Shown here: piece after piece, positions 16,654-27,398 of the stretch | Position numbering within the stretch: the first letter of the stretch is position 1 | Layout: each line of letters starts with the position of its first letter | Assembly: GCF_030651745.1 (NCBI RefSeq) | Contig: NZ_JAUSCC010000075.1 | Coordinates: 1 to 27,477, forward strand | Length of the DNA stretch: 27,477 nucleotides | Origin: Methylophaga sp. | Lineage (GTDB): Bacteria > Pseudomonadota > Gammaproteobacteria > Nitrosococcales > Methylophagaceae | Direction: 5' to 3' | Position numbers and translations under genes: made by a program | The notes under the pieces: generated by a model | Told to the model about the DNA's origin: nothing | The model's input: the letters and a program-made list of their open reading frames with translations, nothing else | Database searches by the model: none

Positions 16654-17478
16654 ATGTATAAGCCTTTTCTATGTACCATGATGTTTATCATTGTGGTGGT
16701 ATTAACAGGATGTGCAGATATTTCTCTGACTAAGAGAAATGAAACCGCAGATAACCTTGCTCTCAAGCATGGATGGCAGAACAGCACGCTGCAAACAGCC
16801 TTTTTTTCTCACCGGACATATTTTCCTAAATCGACTCACGGTGATCACTTAACTGTCTACATCGAAGGCGATGGCCTGGCCTGGATAAGCAGAAATAAAC
16901 CCTCGTCCAATCCCACTCCAATAAACCCGCTGGCACTGAAACTAGCGTTGTCAGATGGCACAAACAACGTGGCCTATCTTGCGAGACCCTGCCAGTACGT
17001 AAACTCCAATCAATGCGAGCAGCGTTACTGGACTTCTGCCCGTTTTGCAGAGGAGGTGATTGCCTCAACTGACGAAGCTCTCTCTCAACTAAAAAAACAG
17101 ACTGGTGCACAGGAATTAATGCTTATCGGTTATTCGGGTGGAGGTGCTGTTGCTGCTCTGGTTGCTGCCAGACGTGATGACGTGGTTAAGCTCGTCACGG
17201 TTGCAGGCAATCTGGATCACAAAGCCTGGAGTGATTTACACAATATTTCGGCGTTAACAGACTCGCTTAATGCCGCGGATGAATGGCAAAATTTGGCAGA
17301 TATTTCTCAAACACACTTTGTCGGTGCACAAGACAAGATAGTGCCGTTGGCCGTGGCTCAGTCTTATCAGCGACGGTTTACCACAGGATATAAACCTGAG
17401 GTGAAGGTGATTGAAGCCACCGACCATCACTGTTGCTGGCTTGAGCTGTGGCCGGAGTTGCTTGAAAGTAAATACTGA
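16654..17478 (+). CDS. Lipoprotein alpha/beta hydrolase
   Basis: This 274-residue protein has a lipoprotein signal peptide with lipobox VLTGC (Cys20 lipidated). The alpha/beta-hydrolase fold is indicated by LTVYIEGDGLAW (strand and oxyanion region) and the nucleophile elbow IGYSGGGAVAAL with Ser161. A likely acid, Asp227, is in VGAQDKIVPL, and the His of the triad is at 258–259 in ATDHHCCWL. The substrate is unknown; an esterase or peptidase on the periplasmic face of a membrane is plausible. The ribosome site is weak, and M9 or M10 could be alternative starts. It lies 37 bases after dapB and 44 bases before a sensor kinase, so it may be transcribed with either neighbour. Confidence 0.85.
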   Translation: MYKPFLCTMMFIIVVVLTGCADISLTKRNETADNLALKHGWQNSTLQTAFFSHRTYFPKSTHGDHLTVYIEGDGLAWISRNKPSSNPTPINPLALKLALSDGTNNVAYLARPCQYVNSNQCEQRYWTSARFAEEVIASTDEALSQLKKQTGAQELMLIGYSGGGAVAALVAARRDDVVKLVTVAGNLDHKAWSDLHNISALTDSLNAADEWQNLADISQTHFVGAQDKIVPLAVAQSYQRRFTTGYKPEVKVIEATDHHCCWLELWPELLESKY

Positions 17479-17522
17479 ATCCCCTATCTTGTTCAATCGA
17501 TAAGGTAAGGTAGGAAAGTTCA

Positions 17523-18887
17523 GTGGTGTTAGCCGATTTACGCACGCTGGTTTTGATATTGGCTATTACGTCATTTGTCTCAGCCATAGCACTTTACTTG
17601 TTCTACCGTTTGTTGCCGGAAGTACCTGGTCTAAAGCAGGCTGCTATTGCAGGTGCCAGCCAATCCATCGCATCAATCTTCTTATTGAGCCGTGATTTCA
17701 TTGATCCGATGCTTTCCATTATGGTGTCAAACGCTGCATATTTCCTTGCTAGCGCCTTCTATTATCAAGCTGCACGACTATTTTGTAATCTTGCCATCGC
17801 GTGGCGTTGGCCAGCGATTATTCTCGGTACGCTGTATCCCTTGTTTATATTGTTTCCGGGCAATGAAAATCTGGGTGAACGAATTATTATCAGTTCAATT
17901 GGCTTGGCTAGTCTCAGCCTGATGACTAGTTGGGTGTTATGGAAAGACAAAGCGCGTTTGCCAGGACGTCGCGGACTTGCGATCACTTTTGGGGTGATCG
18001 CATTGATTTGTGGGGCCCGAATCTTATCCATACTGATCGAACCTATCGGCAGCATGAGTTTTCTGGACTTTAACAGAGGCTCCATGATCTTCATCTGGGG
18101 CATTGTCACCAGCATAGCCGTGACGGTGGGGGTGATCGTGATGACTTCCGAGCGGCTGCGTGAACAGCTGAAAATTCAACTGCGAGAAGTCACGGTCGCT
18201 CATGACGTTGCGAACAATGCTTTACGTGAGCAAAAAAACTTTCTGGCCATGCTGTCACATGAGTTCAAAACACCCCTGAGCATTATCAAAGCCAATGCCG
18301 ATGCGGTAACGACTATAGACAATCCACCCGCATCATTCATAAAAGAAAGCCTGGAGCGAATACAACAAACATCCATGAGATTAAATGGCCTGGTTGATGG
18401 TTGTCTCAATGATCAATGGATTTCCCACACTATCGAAGATAATGAACTGTCCATGACAGCGTTGAACTTGGCTGAAATGCTGAGAGAGCTATGCCATGAG
18501 TATGGCATCCGCTTTATCGAAAATAGCTCAGCTGACACTGCTCAGGTAAAAGGCGACCGTAACCTTATCCCCATTCTATTTTCCAGTTTGTTCGACAATG
18601 CTCGTAAATATGCTCATCACCACGACTTTATTGAAGTCCGGCTATTGCAAACCGCAGACACGATAACAGTACAAATCTACGACGATGGCCCTGGCATTGC
18701 TGAGCAAGAGCACGAACGGATCTTTGATAAATATTACCGGGTACCAGGCGAAACTCGGCAACATGGCTCAGGATTAGGGCTCTTCTTTGTCAAAAGGATT
18801 GTTGAGCAGCATGGTGGCATGATCAATGTGGAATGTCGGCAGGGCACTACTTTTACGGTGATGCTTCCAGCTTTGGGGGGCTATTAA
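17523..18887 (+). CDS. Membrane sensor histidine kinase with multi-helix N-terminal domain
   Basis: This 454-residue kinase has an N-terminal half (residues 1–207) of about seven hydrophobic helices with almost no loops, suggesting an integral-membrane sensory domain. A coiled linker follows (208–240), then a HisKA domain with the phosphorylated H246 (FLAMLSHEFKTPLSIIKANA). The HATPase domain has an N-box (LFDNARKYAHHHDF), G1 (IYDDGPGIAEQEHERIFDKY) and G2 (HGSGLGLFFVKRIVEQHGG). It starts at GTG 17523, with AGGA at 17512–17515; GTG 17526 is also possible. Its stop codon directly abuts the ATG of an OmpR-type regulator, so the two are translated together and form a cognate pair. Confidence 0.93.
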   Translation: MVLADLRTLVLILAITSFVSAIALYLFYRLLPEVPGLKQAAIAGASQSIASIFLLSRDFIDPMLSIMVSNAAYFLASAFYYQAARLFCNLAIAWRWPAIILGTLYPLFILFPGNENLGERIIISSIGLASLSLMTSWVLWKDKARLPGRRGLAITFGVIALICGARILSILIEPIGSMSFLDFNRGSMIFIWGIVTSIAVTVGVIVMTSERLREQLKIQLREVTVAHDVANNALREQKNFLAMLSHEFKTPLSIIKANADAVTTIDNPPASFIKESLERIQQTSMRLNGLVDGCLNDQWISHTIEDNELSMTALNLAEMLRELCHEYGIRFIENSSADTAQVKGDRNLIPILFSSLFDNARKYAHHHDFIEVRLLQTADTITVQIYDDGPGIAEQEHERIFDKYYRVPGETRQHGSGLGLFFVKRIVEQHGGMINVECRQGTTFTVMLPALGGY

Positions 18888-19574
18888 ATGCCCAAACTTC
18901 GAGTGTTAATCGTTGACGATGAAGAGCATTTTCGCGCTCCGATTAGGGCCGTATTAGCCAGTCGTGGCCTAGAGGTCATGGAAGCTGGAACTGCAACGCA
19001 GATGGATACCTTACTGAGCCGTTTCGAGATAGACATTTTATTACTGGATGTCAACCTGCCCGGCGAGAGCGGTTTGCAGATCGCCAACCGACTTAAACAA
19101 ACAAGAAATATCGAGATCATCATGCTATCCGCCTCCGGCGAGGTTGAACATCGGGTGAACGGCCTGATCTCCGGCGCCGACTACTATCTGCCGAAACCGG
19201 TCGATATCAGGGAACTGCTTGCGGTCATAGAATGCTGCAAACGACAAACCTATGATGAAAGTGCCGCACCAGCGTCATGGCAGTTTGATGCTGCAAAATG
19301 GTTGCTGATTACACCGGATGGTGTGGAACATTCACTTTCCAAATCCGAACTGAATATAGTGAATGCCTTAATTTCTATGGCCGGTAAAACAGTGACACGC
19401 GAACAACTCTATGCCGCCATGGGCATCCCTGATTATCTTCCCGAAAGCAGAAGTCTGGATATCCATATCACCCGGATCCGTCGTCGCTTTACCACTGACA
19501 GCTATGTCATCCCGATTATAACGGTGCGCAACGTTGGCTATCTTTTCAACGACACGGTAAAAATCCACCGTTAG
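18888..19574 (+). CDS. OmpR/PhoB-family response regulator
   Basis: The protein has 228 residues. The receiver domain (3–118) has D10/D11 (VLIVDDEEHF), phosphoacceptor D54 (ILLLDVNLPGESG), S81 and K103 (YLPKPVDI). The winged-helix DNA-binding domain (about 130–225) has LSKSELNIVNALISMAGKTV and the recognition helix region SRSLDIHITRIRRRF. Phosphorylation by the abutting kinase is expected to drive dimer binding to direct repeats. It lies 495 bases upstream of a large autotransporter in the same direction, which makes that gene a plausible but unproven target. The Trans_reg_C domain is standard except for an extended, Pro-containing turn (GIPDYLPES) before the recognition helix. Confidence 0.94.
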   Translation: MPKLRVLIVDDEEHFRAPIRAVLASRGLEVMEAGTATQMDTLLSRFEIDILLLDVNLPGESGLQIANRLKQTRNIEIIMLSASGEVEHRVNGLISGADYYLPKPVDIRELLAVIECCKRQTYDESAAPASWQFDAAKWLLITPDGVEHSLSKSELNIVNALISMAGKTVTREQLYAAMGIPDYLPESRSLDIHITRIRRRFTTDSYVIPIITVRNVGYLFNDTVKIHR

Positions 19575-20069
19575 TGTCCAGTTCTCCGTTACTTCAGTGA
19601 TAAGTTAGTGCTTTGTCCAGTGAGGGGAAAGTCATAAGTCAATGTAATTGATGAGCGAACATCATGCTTTCATAAACTATTCGGCTTCTCACCTTTCTGT
19701 TCAGCACCAAGGCTCCTCCTGCACCTGCATCCTTCTGAAGCTGATTGATAACAATGATCTCAGCCGAGGTTTTCGTGAGCCCTGCCATATAGAGCGACGC
19801 TGCGGCAGTTCTATCCTCCCATCAAAATATCTAGACCTTCTGCAGACAACCTCGGTAAAAGCCAAAGAAAATGGGGCTGATAACCGTAAAGCTGTTGTTT
19901 CAGTTTTTTATAACCTACTGAACAAAATATAGTTTTAACGCTGTGTTACATACTGAAACATAGATTTTTCGCGCGCTGTGCTAACGTAAAAAATCAGTGA
20001 AAACCCCAACAAAAGTTCCCGTCACGCCATGCCCCAAAATTTGATAAATCTAAGGAACAGGTCACAGCA
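19575..20069. promoter_or_regulatory. Long non-coding leader region of the autotransporter
   Basis: No convincing gene lies in these 495 bases. The only sizeable frame (19648–19932) has no ribosome site and a composition unlike a protein. Possible control elements cluster in the last 140 bases. TGTTACA-TAC-TGAAACA (19944–19960) is an imperfect palindrome pairing six of seven bases. The word CGCTGTGYTA occurs twice, at 19939–19948 and 19974–19983, as a direct repeat 35 bases apart. A TATAGT (19928–19933) could be a −10 box, but no good −35 was found. A longer-range inverted repeat, CCGAGGTT (19764–19771) and AACCTCGG (19848–19855), may fold in a long leader. AAGGAAC (20052–20058) precedes the ATG by about 11 bases. 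Confidence 0.4.
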
Positions 20070-23312
<3,243 letters not shown>

Positions 23313-23319
23313 TAATGGG

Positions 23320-23358
23320 CCCCACGGTGATTCGTGGGGATAAAAAGGGTTTTTTATA
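23320..23358 (+). terminator. First hairpin terminator after the autotransporter
   Basis: CCCCACG (23320–23326) and CGTGGGG (23333–23339) form a perfect 7-bp stem with a six-base loop, directly after the stop codon. A T-run (TTTTTT near 23350) follows after about ten bases rather than at once, so it may work less well than the second hairpin. Confidence 0.55.
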
Positions 23359-23362
23359 TTGT

Positions 23363-23397
23363 CCCGATACCTGTTGCAGGGTATCGGGATTTTATTT
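23363..23397 (+). terminator. Second, stronger terminator after the autotransporter
   Basis: CCCGATACC (23363–23371) and GGTATCGGG (23380–23388) form a perfect 9-bp stem with an eight-base loop, followed by ATTTTATTTAT. This is a good rho-independent terminator. With the hairpin 40 bases upstream it makes a tandem pair insulating the autotransporter from the convergent lipoprotein and PBP genes. Confidence 0.75.
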
Positions 23398-23469
23398 ATC
23401 TGGACGGGAAAAGGGATCGATGATGGCGTGTTTTAATTGTAAAGCGCCGACGAAGGATCTCTAAACCTA

Positions 23470-23493
23470 GTTCCCACGCTCCGGCGTGAGAAC
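23470..23493. repeat. REP-like palindrome
   Basis: GTTCCCACGC (23470–23479), a four-base loop TCCG, and GCGTGAGAAC (23484–23493) form a 10-bp stem with one mismatch. From general knowledge, the GTTCCCACGCTCC…GCGTGGGAAC pattern is a common interspersed element in many gammaproteobacterial genomes; this copy is slightly degenerate. It is the only copy in the window. Confidence 0.45.
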
Positions 23494-23563
23494 AGTTATG
23501 CGTCAGAAGTGAGATTAAGTAAGCTTCCCCTGAGGGCTGTGGGAATCAGCAGATCATATTAGT

Positions 23564-24136
23564 CTAGTAGCGTGCGGCTTGCTCTCGCGCTGTTTTTGCC
23601 CCGGCACTATCACCAGTTTTGTTACGAATATCAGCCAGCAATAACCAAAAACGTTTCTGCTCGGCATTGTTGCCTTGTGCGTAGGAAACGCCTTTTAAAG
23701 CGACTTGTTCCGCCAGTCGATAGTCTTCCAGTTCATAATGGGTCTGGGCTAACTGGTAATAAACTTTTGGGTCGCGAGGTGCAATGCGTTGGGCCCGTTG
23801 TATACGGGATTGTGCTGCGGCCATATCACCTTGTTGCTGATATTTTTCTGCATCACTCAATAGCGCCAATACTGCTGGATTACTTGGTGTTGCTGCGCGT
23901 TGAGTGGCCGGCAGATCGGTCGATGTAGATCCCGGTGGTGGTACCGGTAATGCCTGTGGTGTTGCTGGTTGTAATGGTTCAGGTCTGGTTTGTGCAGTCT
24001 CCGGCGTTTGCGGCCGGGAAGGTACATCTCTGCTTTCCACCGGTGACTTATAAGTCACCGGTGCGGTCGTACAGGCGGATAAAAACATGGCCATCAGGGC
24101 CATAATAAAAAAGGGTTTTGATACATTGTTTAACAT
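23564..24136 (-). CDS. TPR lipoprotein, candidate LpoP-type activator of PBP1b
   Basis: This 190-residue protein has a lipoprotein signal peptide with lipobox LSAC (Cys22) and TTAP after it, which favours the outer membrane. A Pro/Thr/Gln-rich flexible segment follows (about 28–85), then a TPR-like helical region (about 88–185: ALLSDAEKYQQQGDMAAAQS, RIAPRDPKVYYQLAQTHYEL, AEQVALKGVSYAQGN). This architecture matches LpoP of Pseudomonas, an outer-membrane lipoprotein that reaches through the peptidoglycan to activate PBP1b and whose gene lies beside that of PBP1b. Here the gene is directly downstream of mrcB on the same strand, eight bases from its stop. The LpoP assignment is inference from architecture and position. 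Confidence 0.85.
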   Translation of the reverse strand: MLNNVSKPFFIMALMAMFLSACTTAPVTYKSPVESRDVPSRPQTPETAQTRPEPLQPATPQALPVPPPGSTSTDLPATQRAATPSNPAVLALLSDAEKYQQQGDMAAAQSRIQRAQRIAPRDPKVYYQLAQTHYELEDYRLAEQVALKGVSYAQGNNAEQKRFWLLLADIRNKTGDSAGAKTAREQAARY

Positions 24137-24144
24137 TTTAAAAC

Positions 24145-26481
24145 CTATCTGAAGATGTCTTTAACCCAATCTATTGAGCGTTTAATCGGGTTTTCGGTAA
24201 ATGTTTCTTCCGGCATGGCACAGGCGGCTGTTTCGGTTGGTTGTGTGCCTGCGATAAAAGGTATTTGAGTCGCATTCTCGCACAAACCATCGGCAAGTTT
24301 TCCGCTTAGCGGATCAATCCATAACATTACAATACCTTCTGGTATTGCCGGCTCAAACGATTGTAAGGGCTCTTGTGCAATAAACTTTGTCCAGGCACGC
24401 AATGCACCAGATGAACCGGTAATGGGCATTGGACTGTTATCATCAAGCCCCAGCCAGACCACGGCAAGACGATTACCGGTAAACCCTGCAAACCAGCTAT
24501 CGCGTTGTTGATCCGAGGTTCCGGTTTTGCCAGCAGAGTTAATATTCATCGGTAATTGTTGATAGATGCTTCTAGCAGTTCCGCTACGGGTAACTTGCTG
24601 CAGGTTGTATTGCAGCAAATACATGGCTTTTTCATCGATGGTTTGCTGTAACTGAAATGGATAGCTGGAAAGTGCTTCACCTGCACTGTCTGTTACCGTG
24701 CGAATGGTACGCGGCGGAATTTGAAATCCGGTGGCAGCGATAGTCTGATACATGGCGGCCACCTCTAATGTCGACAAACTCTGAGCACCCAACAGCAATG
24801 AGGGGTAGGCATCCATTCGACGTTCAACACCAAGTCTTTGTAAGGTATCAATGACTTTATCAACCCCGATTTCCATACCTAACTGCGCCGTTGATAAATT
24901 ATAGGAATGGGTGAGTGCGGCATGCAGCGGAACCAAGCCATAGGACTTGCCATCAAAGTTTTTGGGTGTCCAGGCTTGCTGGTTTGGTAACGTAAGGCTA
25001 AAAGGTGAATCATTCAATTCACTGATTAAGGTATATCCCTGTTCGAGAGCCGTCAGGTAAACAGCAGGTTTCACCAGAGAGCCAATTGGACGCATCGCAT
25101 CCAAAGCACGGTTAAACCCGTGAAAGCGAGTATTTCGATCACCAATTAATGCCAGCACTTCCCCGGTTTGTGGATCGGTAACCACCATGCTGCCCTGAAG
25201 TTTTGCCAGTCTTTCACCATGGGTTTTGCTAAGATCGTCAATGGTGCTGATAAGGGAAGCTTCGGCTTTATGCTGACTGATAGGATCCAAACTGGTAAAG
25301 ATCTGTAAGCCTTCTGAACCTAAATCTTCATCTTTATATTCACGACGTAACTGACGTTTCACCAAATCGATATAGGCCGGATAAGCCTCTTTCATGGAGC
25401 TTCCGGCGGCGACAACTTCTAGCTCGGCAGTCGAGGCCAACATATACTCTTCATCGGAGATAGAACCTTGCTGGTGTAAAACGCTTAATACCAGATTACG
25501 ACGCTGTTTGGCGCGCTCCGGATTACGCCGCGGATCATAATAAGAAGGGCCTCTGACCAGACCGGCAAGCAGCGCTAATTGGTGTAATTTGAGTTCTTGT
25601 ATCGGCTGGGCAAAATAATGTGCCGCACCCAACCCAAAACCATGGATGGCACGATTACCGGATTGACCGAGATACACTTCATTTAAATAGGCTTCAAGAA
25701 TTTCTTCTTTGCTGTAATGCCACTCAAGGATCATTGCCATCGGCACTTCCAGCATTTTGCGCATTAACGTGCGATCGGCTGTCAGATAGAAGTTCTTGAT
25801 TAATTGCTGGGTCAAGGTGCTGCCACCTTGCACAAATGCACCTGCCCGAATATTGGCCAATGTCGCGCGAGCCATGCCTTTGGGTGAGATACCAAAATGA
25901 TCGTAAAAATCTCGATCTTCGATCGCAATCAGTGCATCAATAAAGGCCTGCGGCGCATCTTGTAGTTGGATCAGATCCCGGTCTTCATTATTCAGCGGAT
26001 AAATACCACCAATCAGTGCGGGCTCCAGACGAATTAATGTCAGCGCCTGCTGATCTGCTGAACGCATCTGACTTAAGGTGTCACCACTAAAATCTAAAAT
26101 AAGTTCTCTGGCAGGTTCATGCTCATCGGGAAAATGAAAACCGCGGGTGGACAGCGTTGCGCTGGAAGCTGAAAAAGCAACCTGGCCCGGCAGATTAGCC
26201 TTATCGACAAACTGATAACCTAAAGCTCTTAATTCAATTTTCAGGTCGTTGAGAGATAAAGGCGCGCCAGTGTAGAGTTCCAGTGGTCTGGCATACACTT
26301 TGGCAGGTAATGCCCAGCGTTTTCCCTCAAATTCGCTGCGCACTCGAAAGTCTAATGTCGCGATAGCAATAGCAGACGCGACAGTAATAAGTACCAACAA
26401 GCTAATAATGACTTTTGCGCTTATCAAACGGCGAAACACAGATTTCGATTTTTTGGTTTTGGACGGTTTATGTTTGGTCAC
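24145..26481 (-). CDS. mrcB: Penicillin-binding protein 1B (bifunctional glycosyltransferase/transpeptidase)
   Basis: This 778-residue enzyme polymerises lipid II and cross-links peptidoglycan at the outer face of the inner membrane. A basic cytoplasmic tail and one transmembrane helix (about 22–42) are followed by a UB2H-like domain (about 55–150), the docking site for the lipoprotein activator in PBP1b. The GT51 domain has the catalytic Glu at E188 (AIEDRDFYDHFGISP) and the motif GGSTLTQQLIKNFYL. The transpeptidase domain has all three motifs: S468-L-V-K471, S526-Y-N528 and K652-T-G654. It starts at GTG 26481 and lacks a strong ribosome site. Its partner lipoprotein gene follows in the same transcript. 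Confidence 0.97.
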   Translation of the reverse strand: MTKHKPSKTKKSKSVFRRLISAKVIISLLVLITVASAIAIATLDFRVRSEFEGKRWALPAKVYARPLELYTGAPLSLNDLKIELRALGYQFVDKANLPGQVAFSASSATLSTRGFHFPDEHEPARELILDFSGDTLSQMRSADQQALTLIRLEPALIGGIYPLNNEDRDLIQLQDAPQAFIDALIAIEDRDFYDHFGISPKGMARATLANIRAGAFVQGGSTLTQQLIKNFYLTADRTLMRKMLEVPMAMILEWHYSKEEILEAYLNEVYLGQSGNRAIHGFGLGAAHYFAQPIQELKLHQLALLAGLVRGPSYYDPRRNPERAKQRRNLVLSVLHQQGSISDEEYMLASTAELEVVAAGSSMKEAYPAYIDLVKRQLRREYKDEDLGSEGLQIFTSLDPISQHKAEASLISTIDDLSKTHGERLAKLQGSMVVTDPQTGEVLALIGDRNTRFHGFNRALDAMRPIGSLVKPAVYLTALEQGYTLISELNDSPFSLTLPNQQAWTPKNFDGKSYGLVPLHAALTHSYNLSTAQLGMEIGVDKVIDTLQRLGVERRMDAYPSLLLGAQSLSTLEVAAMYQTIAATGFQIPPRTIRTVTDSAGEALSSYPFQLQQTIDEKAMYLLQYNLQQVTRSGTARSIYQQLPMNINSAGKTGTSDQQRDSWFAGFTGNRLAVVWLGLDDNSPMPITGSSGALRAWTKFIAQEPLQSFEPAIPEGIVMLWIDPLSGKLADGLCENATQIPFIAGTQPTETAACAMPEETFTENPIKRSIDWVKDIFR

Positions 26482-26814
26482 AATGGGTTCTTAAAGTATT
26501 AAGTTTATGTAAATGGTATAGGGCTTAGGTCTGCAAAGCTTAATGTAAGTTCATCACGTTTTTGGTTAATGTGTTCTTGTCATTCTACTTTTGGTTTAAA
26601 GACACATAAGACTTGCTGACAAACTTTGGCGGTAACATATTGTAAACTGATTCGACATTGTCGCCATCTGCTACTAAGTTCTGGTTTCTGCTGAGATTCC
26701 TAATTTAGCGTTGTTAAATTTTTTCTGGTACGATCCCGAGTCGCAATTTATTTCCATAACGGTCATTTTCGGCGGAATGTGCGCCGAAAATCTTAAAAAT
26801 TCTAACGGAAGCCT
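26482..26814. other. Divergent intergenic region between mrcB and the thioredoxin-like gene
   Basis: These 333 bases carry promoters for mrcB (leftward) and for the thioredoxin-like–tkt unit (rightward). A TACGAT at 26729–26734 could be a −10 box for the rightward unit, but a matching −35 at normal spacing is not seen (TTGTTA at 26711 is only 12 bases away). The one striking structure is the hairpin at 26765–26791. The frame open across 26711–26905 looks like a shadow. Nothing else is recognised. Confidence 0.4.
26765..26791 (+). promoter_or_regulatory. Perfect 10-bp hairpin in the leader of the thioredoxin-like gene
   Basis: ATTTTCGGCG (26765–26774) and CGCCGAAAAT (26782–26791) are exact inverted repeats around a seven-base loop. 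It ends 23 bases before the ATG at 26815. CTTAAAAATT follows rather than a T-run, so it is not a normal terminator. It could be a leader RNA structure or a binding site for a dimeric repressor. Confidence 0.55.
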
Positions 26815-27372
26815 ATGGTTAGTACAGAAACACCAATATGTGAATTTGGCCAGCCAGCCATCGACTTTTCTTTGCCAGGCACCGACGGCAAGATTTGGAC
26901 TTTAGACAAATGTCGTGGCGAAAATGGCCTGTTGGTGATGTTTATCTGTAATCACTGTCCTTACGTTAAAGCTATATTGGACAGGCTGGTCCGTGATACT
27001 CGCGAACTCAAACAACTTGGCATCAACTCTGTGGCGATTTCCGCTAATGATGTCGCTGATTATCCCGAAGACTCATTCGACAACATGAAACTGGTTGCCG
27101 AACAAAACGGGTTTTCTTTCCCTTATCTGTATGACGAAAGCCAAGAGGTTGCTCAAGCCTATGGCGCGGTGTGCACGCCAGATTTTTTTGGATACAACAA
27201 AGATCTGACGTTGCAATATCGTGGTCGCCTTGATGCCAGCCGCAAAGAAGCCGCTCCAGCGGACGTACGCCGTGATTTGTTTGAAGCGATGCAGAAAGTC
27301 GCTCAGACAGGTCATGGTCCAGAACAACAGATACCCAGTATGGGCTGTTCCATCAAATGGCGGGCAGCTTAA
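26815..27372 (+). CDS. Thioredoxin-fold (AhpC/TSA-like) redox protein
   Basis: This 185-residue protein has no signal peptide and is probably cytoplasmic. The thioredoxin/peroxiredoxin fold is supported by PAIDFSLPGTDGKIWTLD at the N-terminus and by VMFICNHCPYVKAI. That motif forms a CxxC pair, C45–N–H–C48, at the usual active-site position, followed by VAISANDVADYPEDSFDNM and the cis-Pro region VCTPDFFGY. This CNHCPYV variant is typical of a widespread thioredoxin-family group of poorly defined function. A GGAAG lies close to the ATG (26807–26811). It is directly upstream of tkt with a 26-base gap and probably shares its transcript. A thiol reductase or peroxidase role is likely but not specific. 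Confidence 0.9.
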   Translation: MVSTETPICEFGQPAIDFSLPGTDGKIWTLDKCRGENGLLVMFICNHCPYVKAILDRLVRDTRELKQLGINSVAISANDVADYPEDSFDNMKLVAEQNGFSFPYLYDESQEVAQAYGAVCTPDFFGYNKDLTLQYRGRLDASRKEAAPADVRRDLFEAMQKVAQTGHGPEQQIPSMGCSIKWRAA

Positions 27373-27398
27373 TTTTTTTTAATAGGAGAACGTAGATA

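Noticed and set aside
19764..19855. 8-bp inverted repeat CCGAGGTT/AACCTCGG with a 76-base loop, considered as a riboswitch scaffold
   Set aside because: The loop shows no known riboswitch core and an 8-bp match over this distance can arise by chance.
19648..19932. 94-codon open frame between the response regulator and the autotransporter
   Set aside because: It has no ribosome site and no signal peptide, domain or family resemblance, and the residue mix (many Ser, Cys, His) looks like translated non-coding DNA. Its region is better explained as a leader.
26711..26905. 64-codon plus-strand frame overlapping the thioredoxin-like start
   Set aside because: It runs through the hairpin and overlaps a well-supported gene in another frame; it has no ribosome site or recognisable protein.
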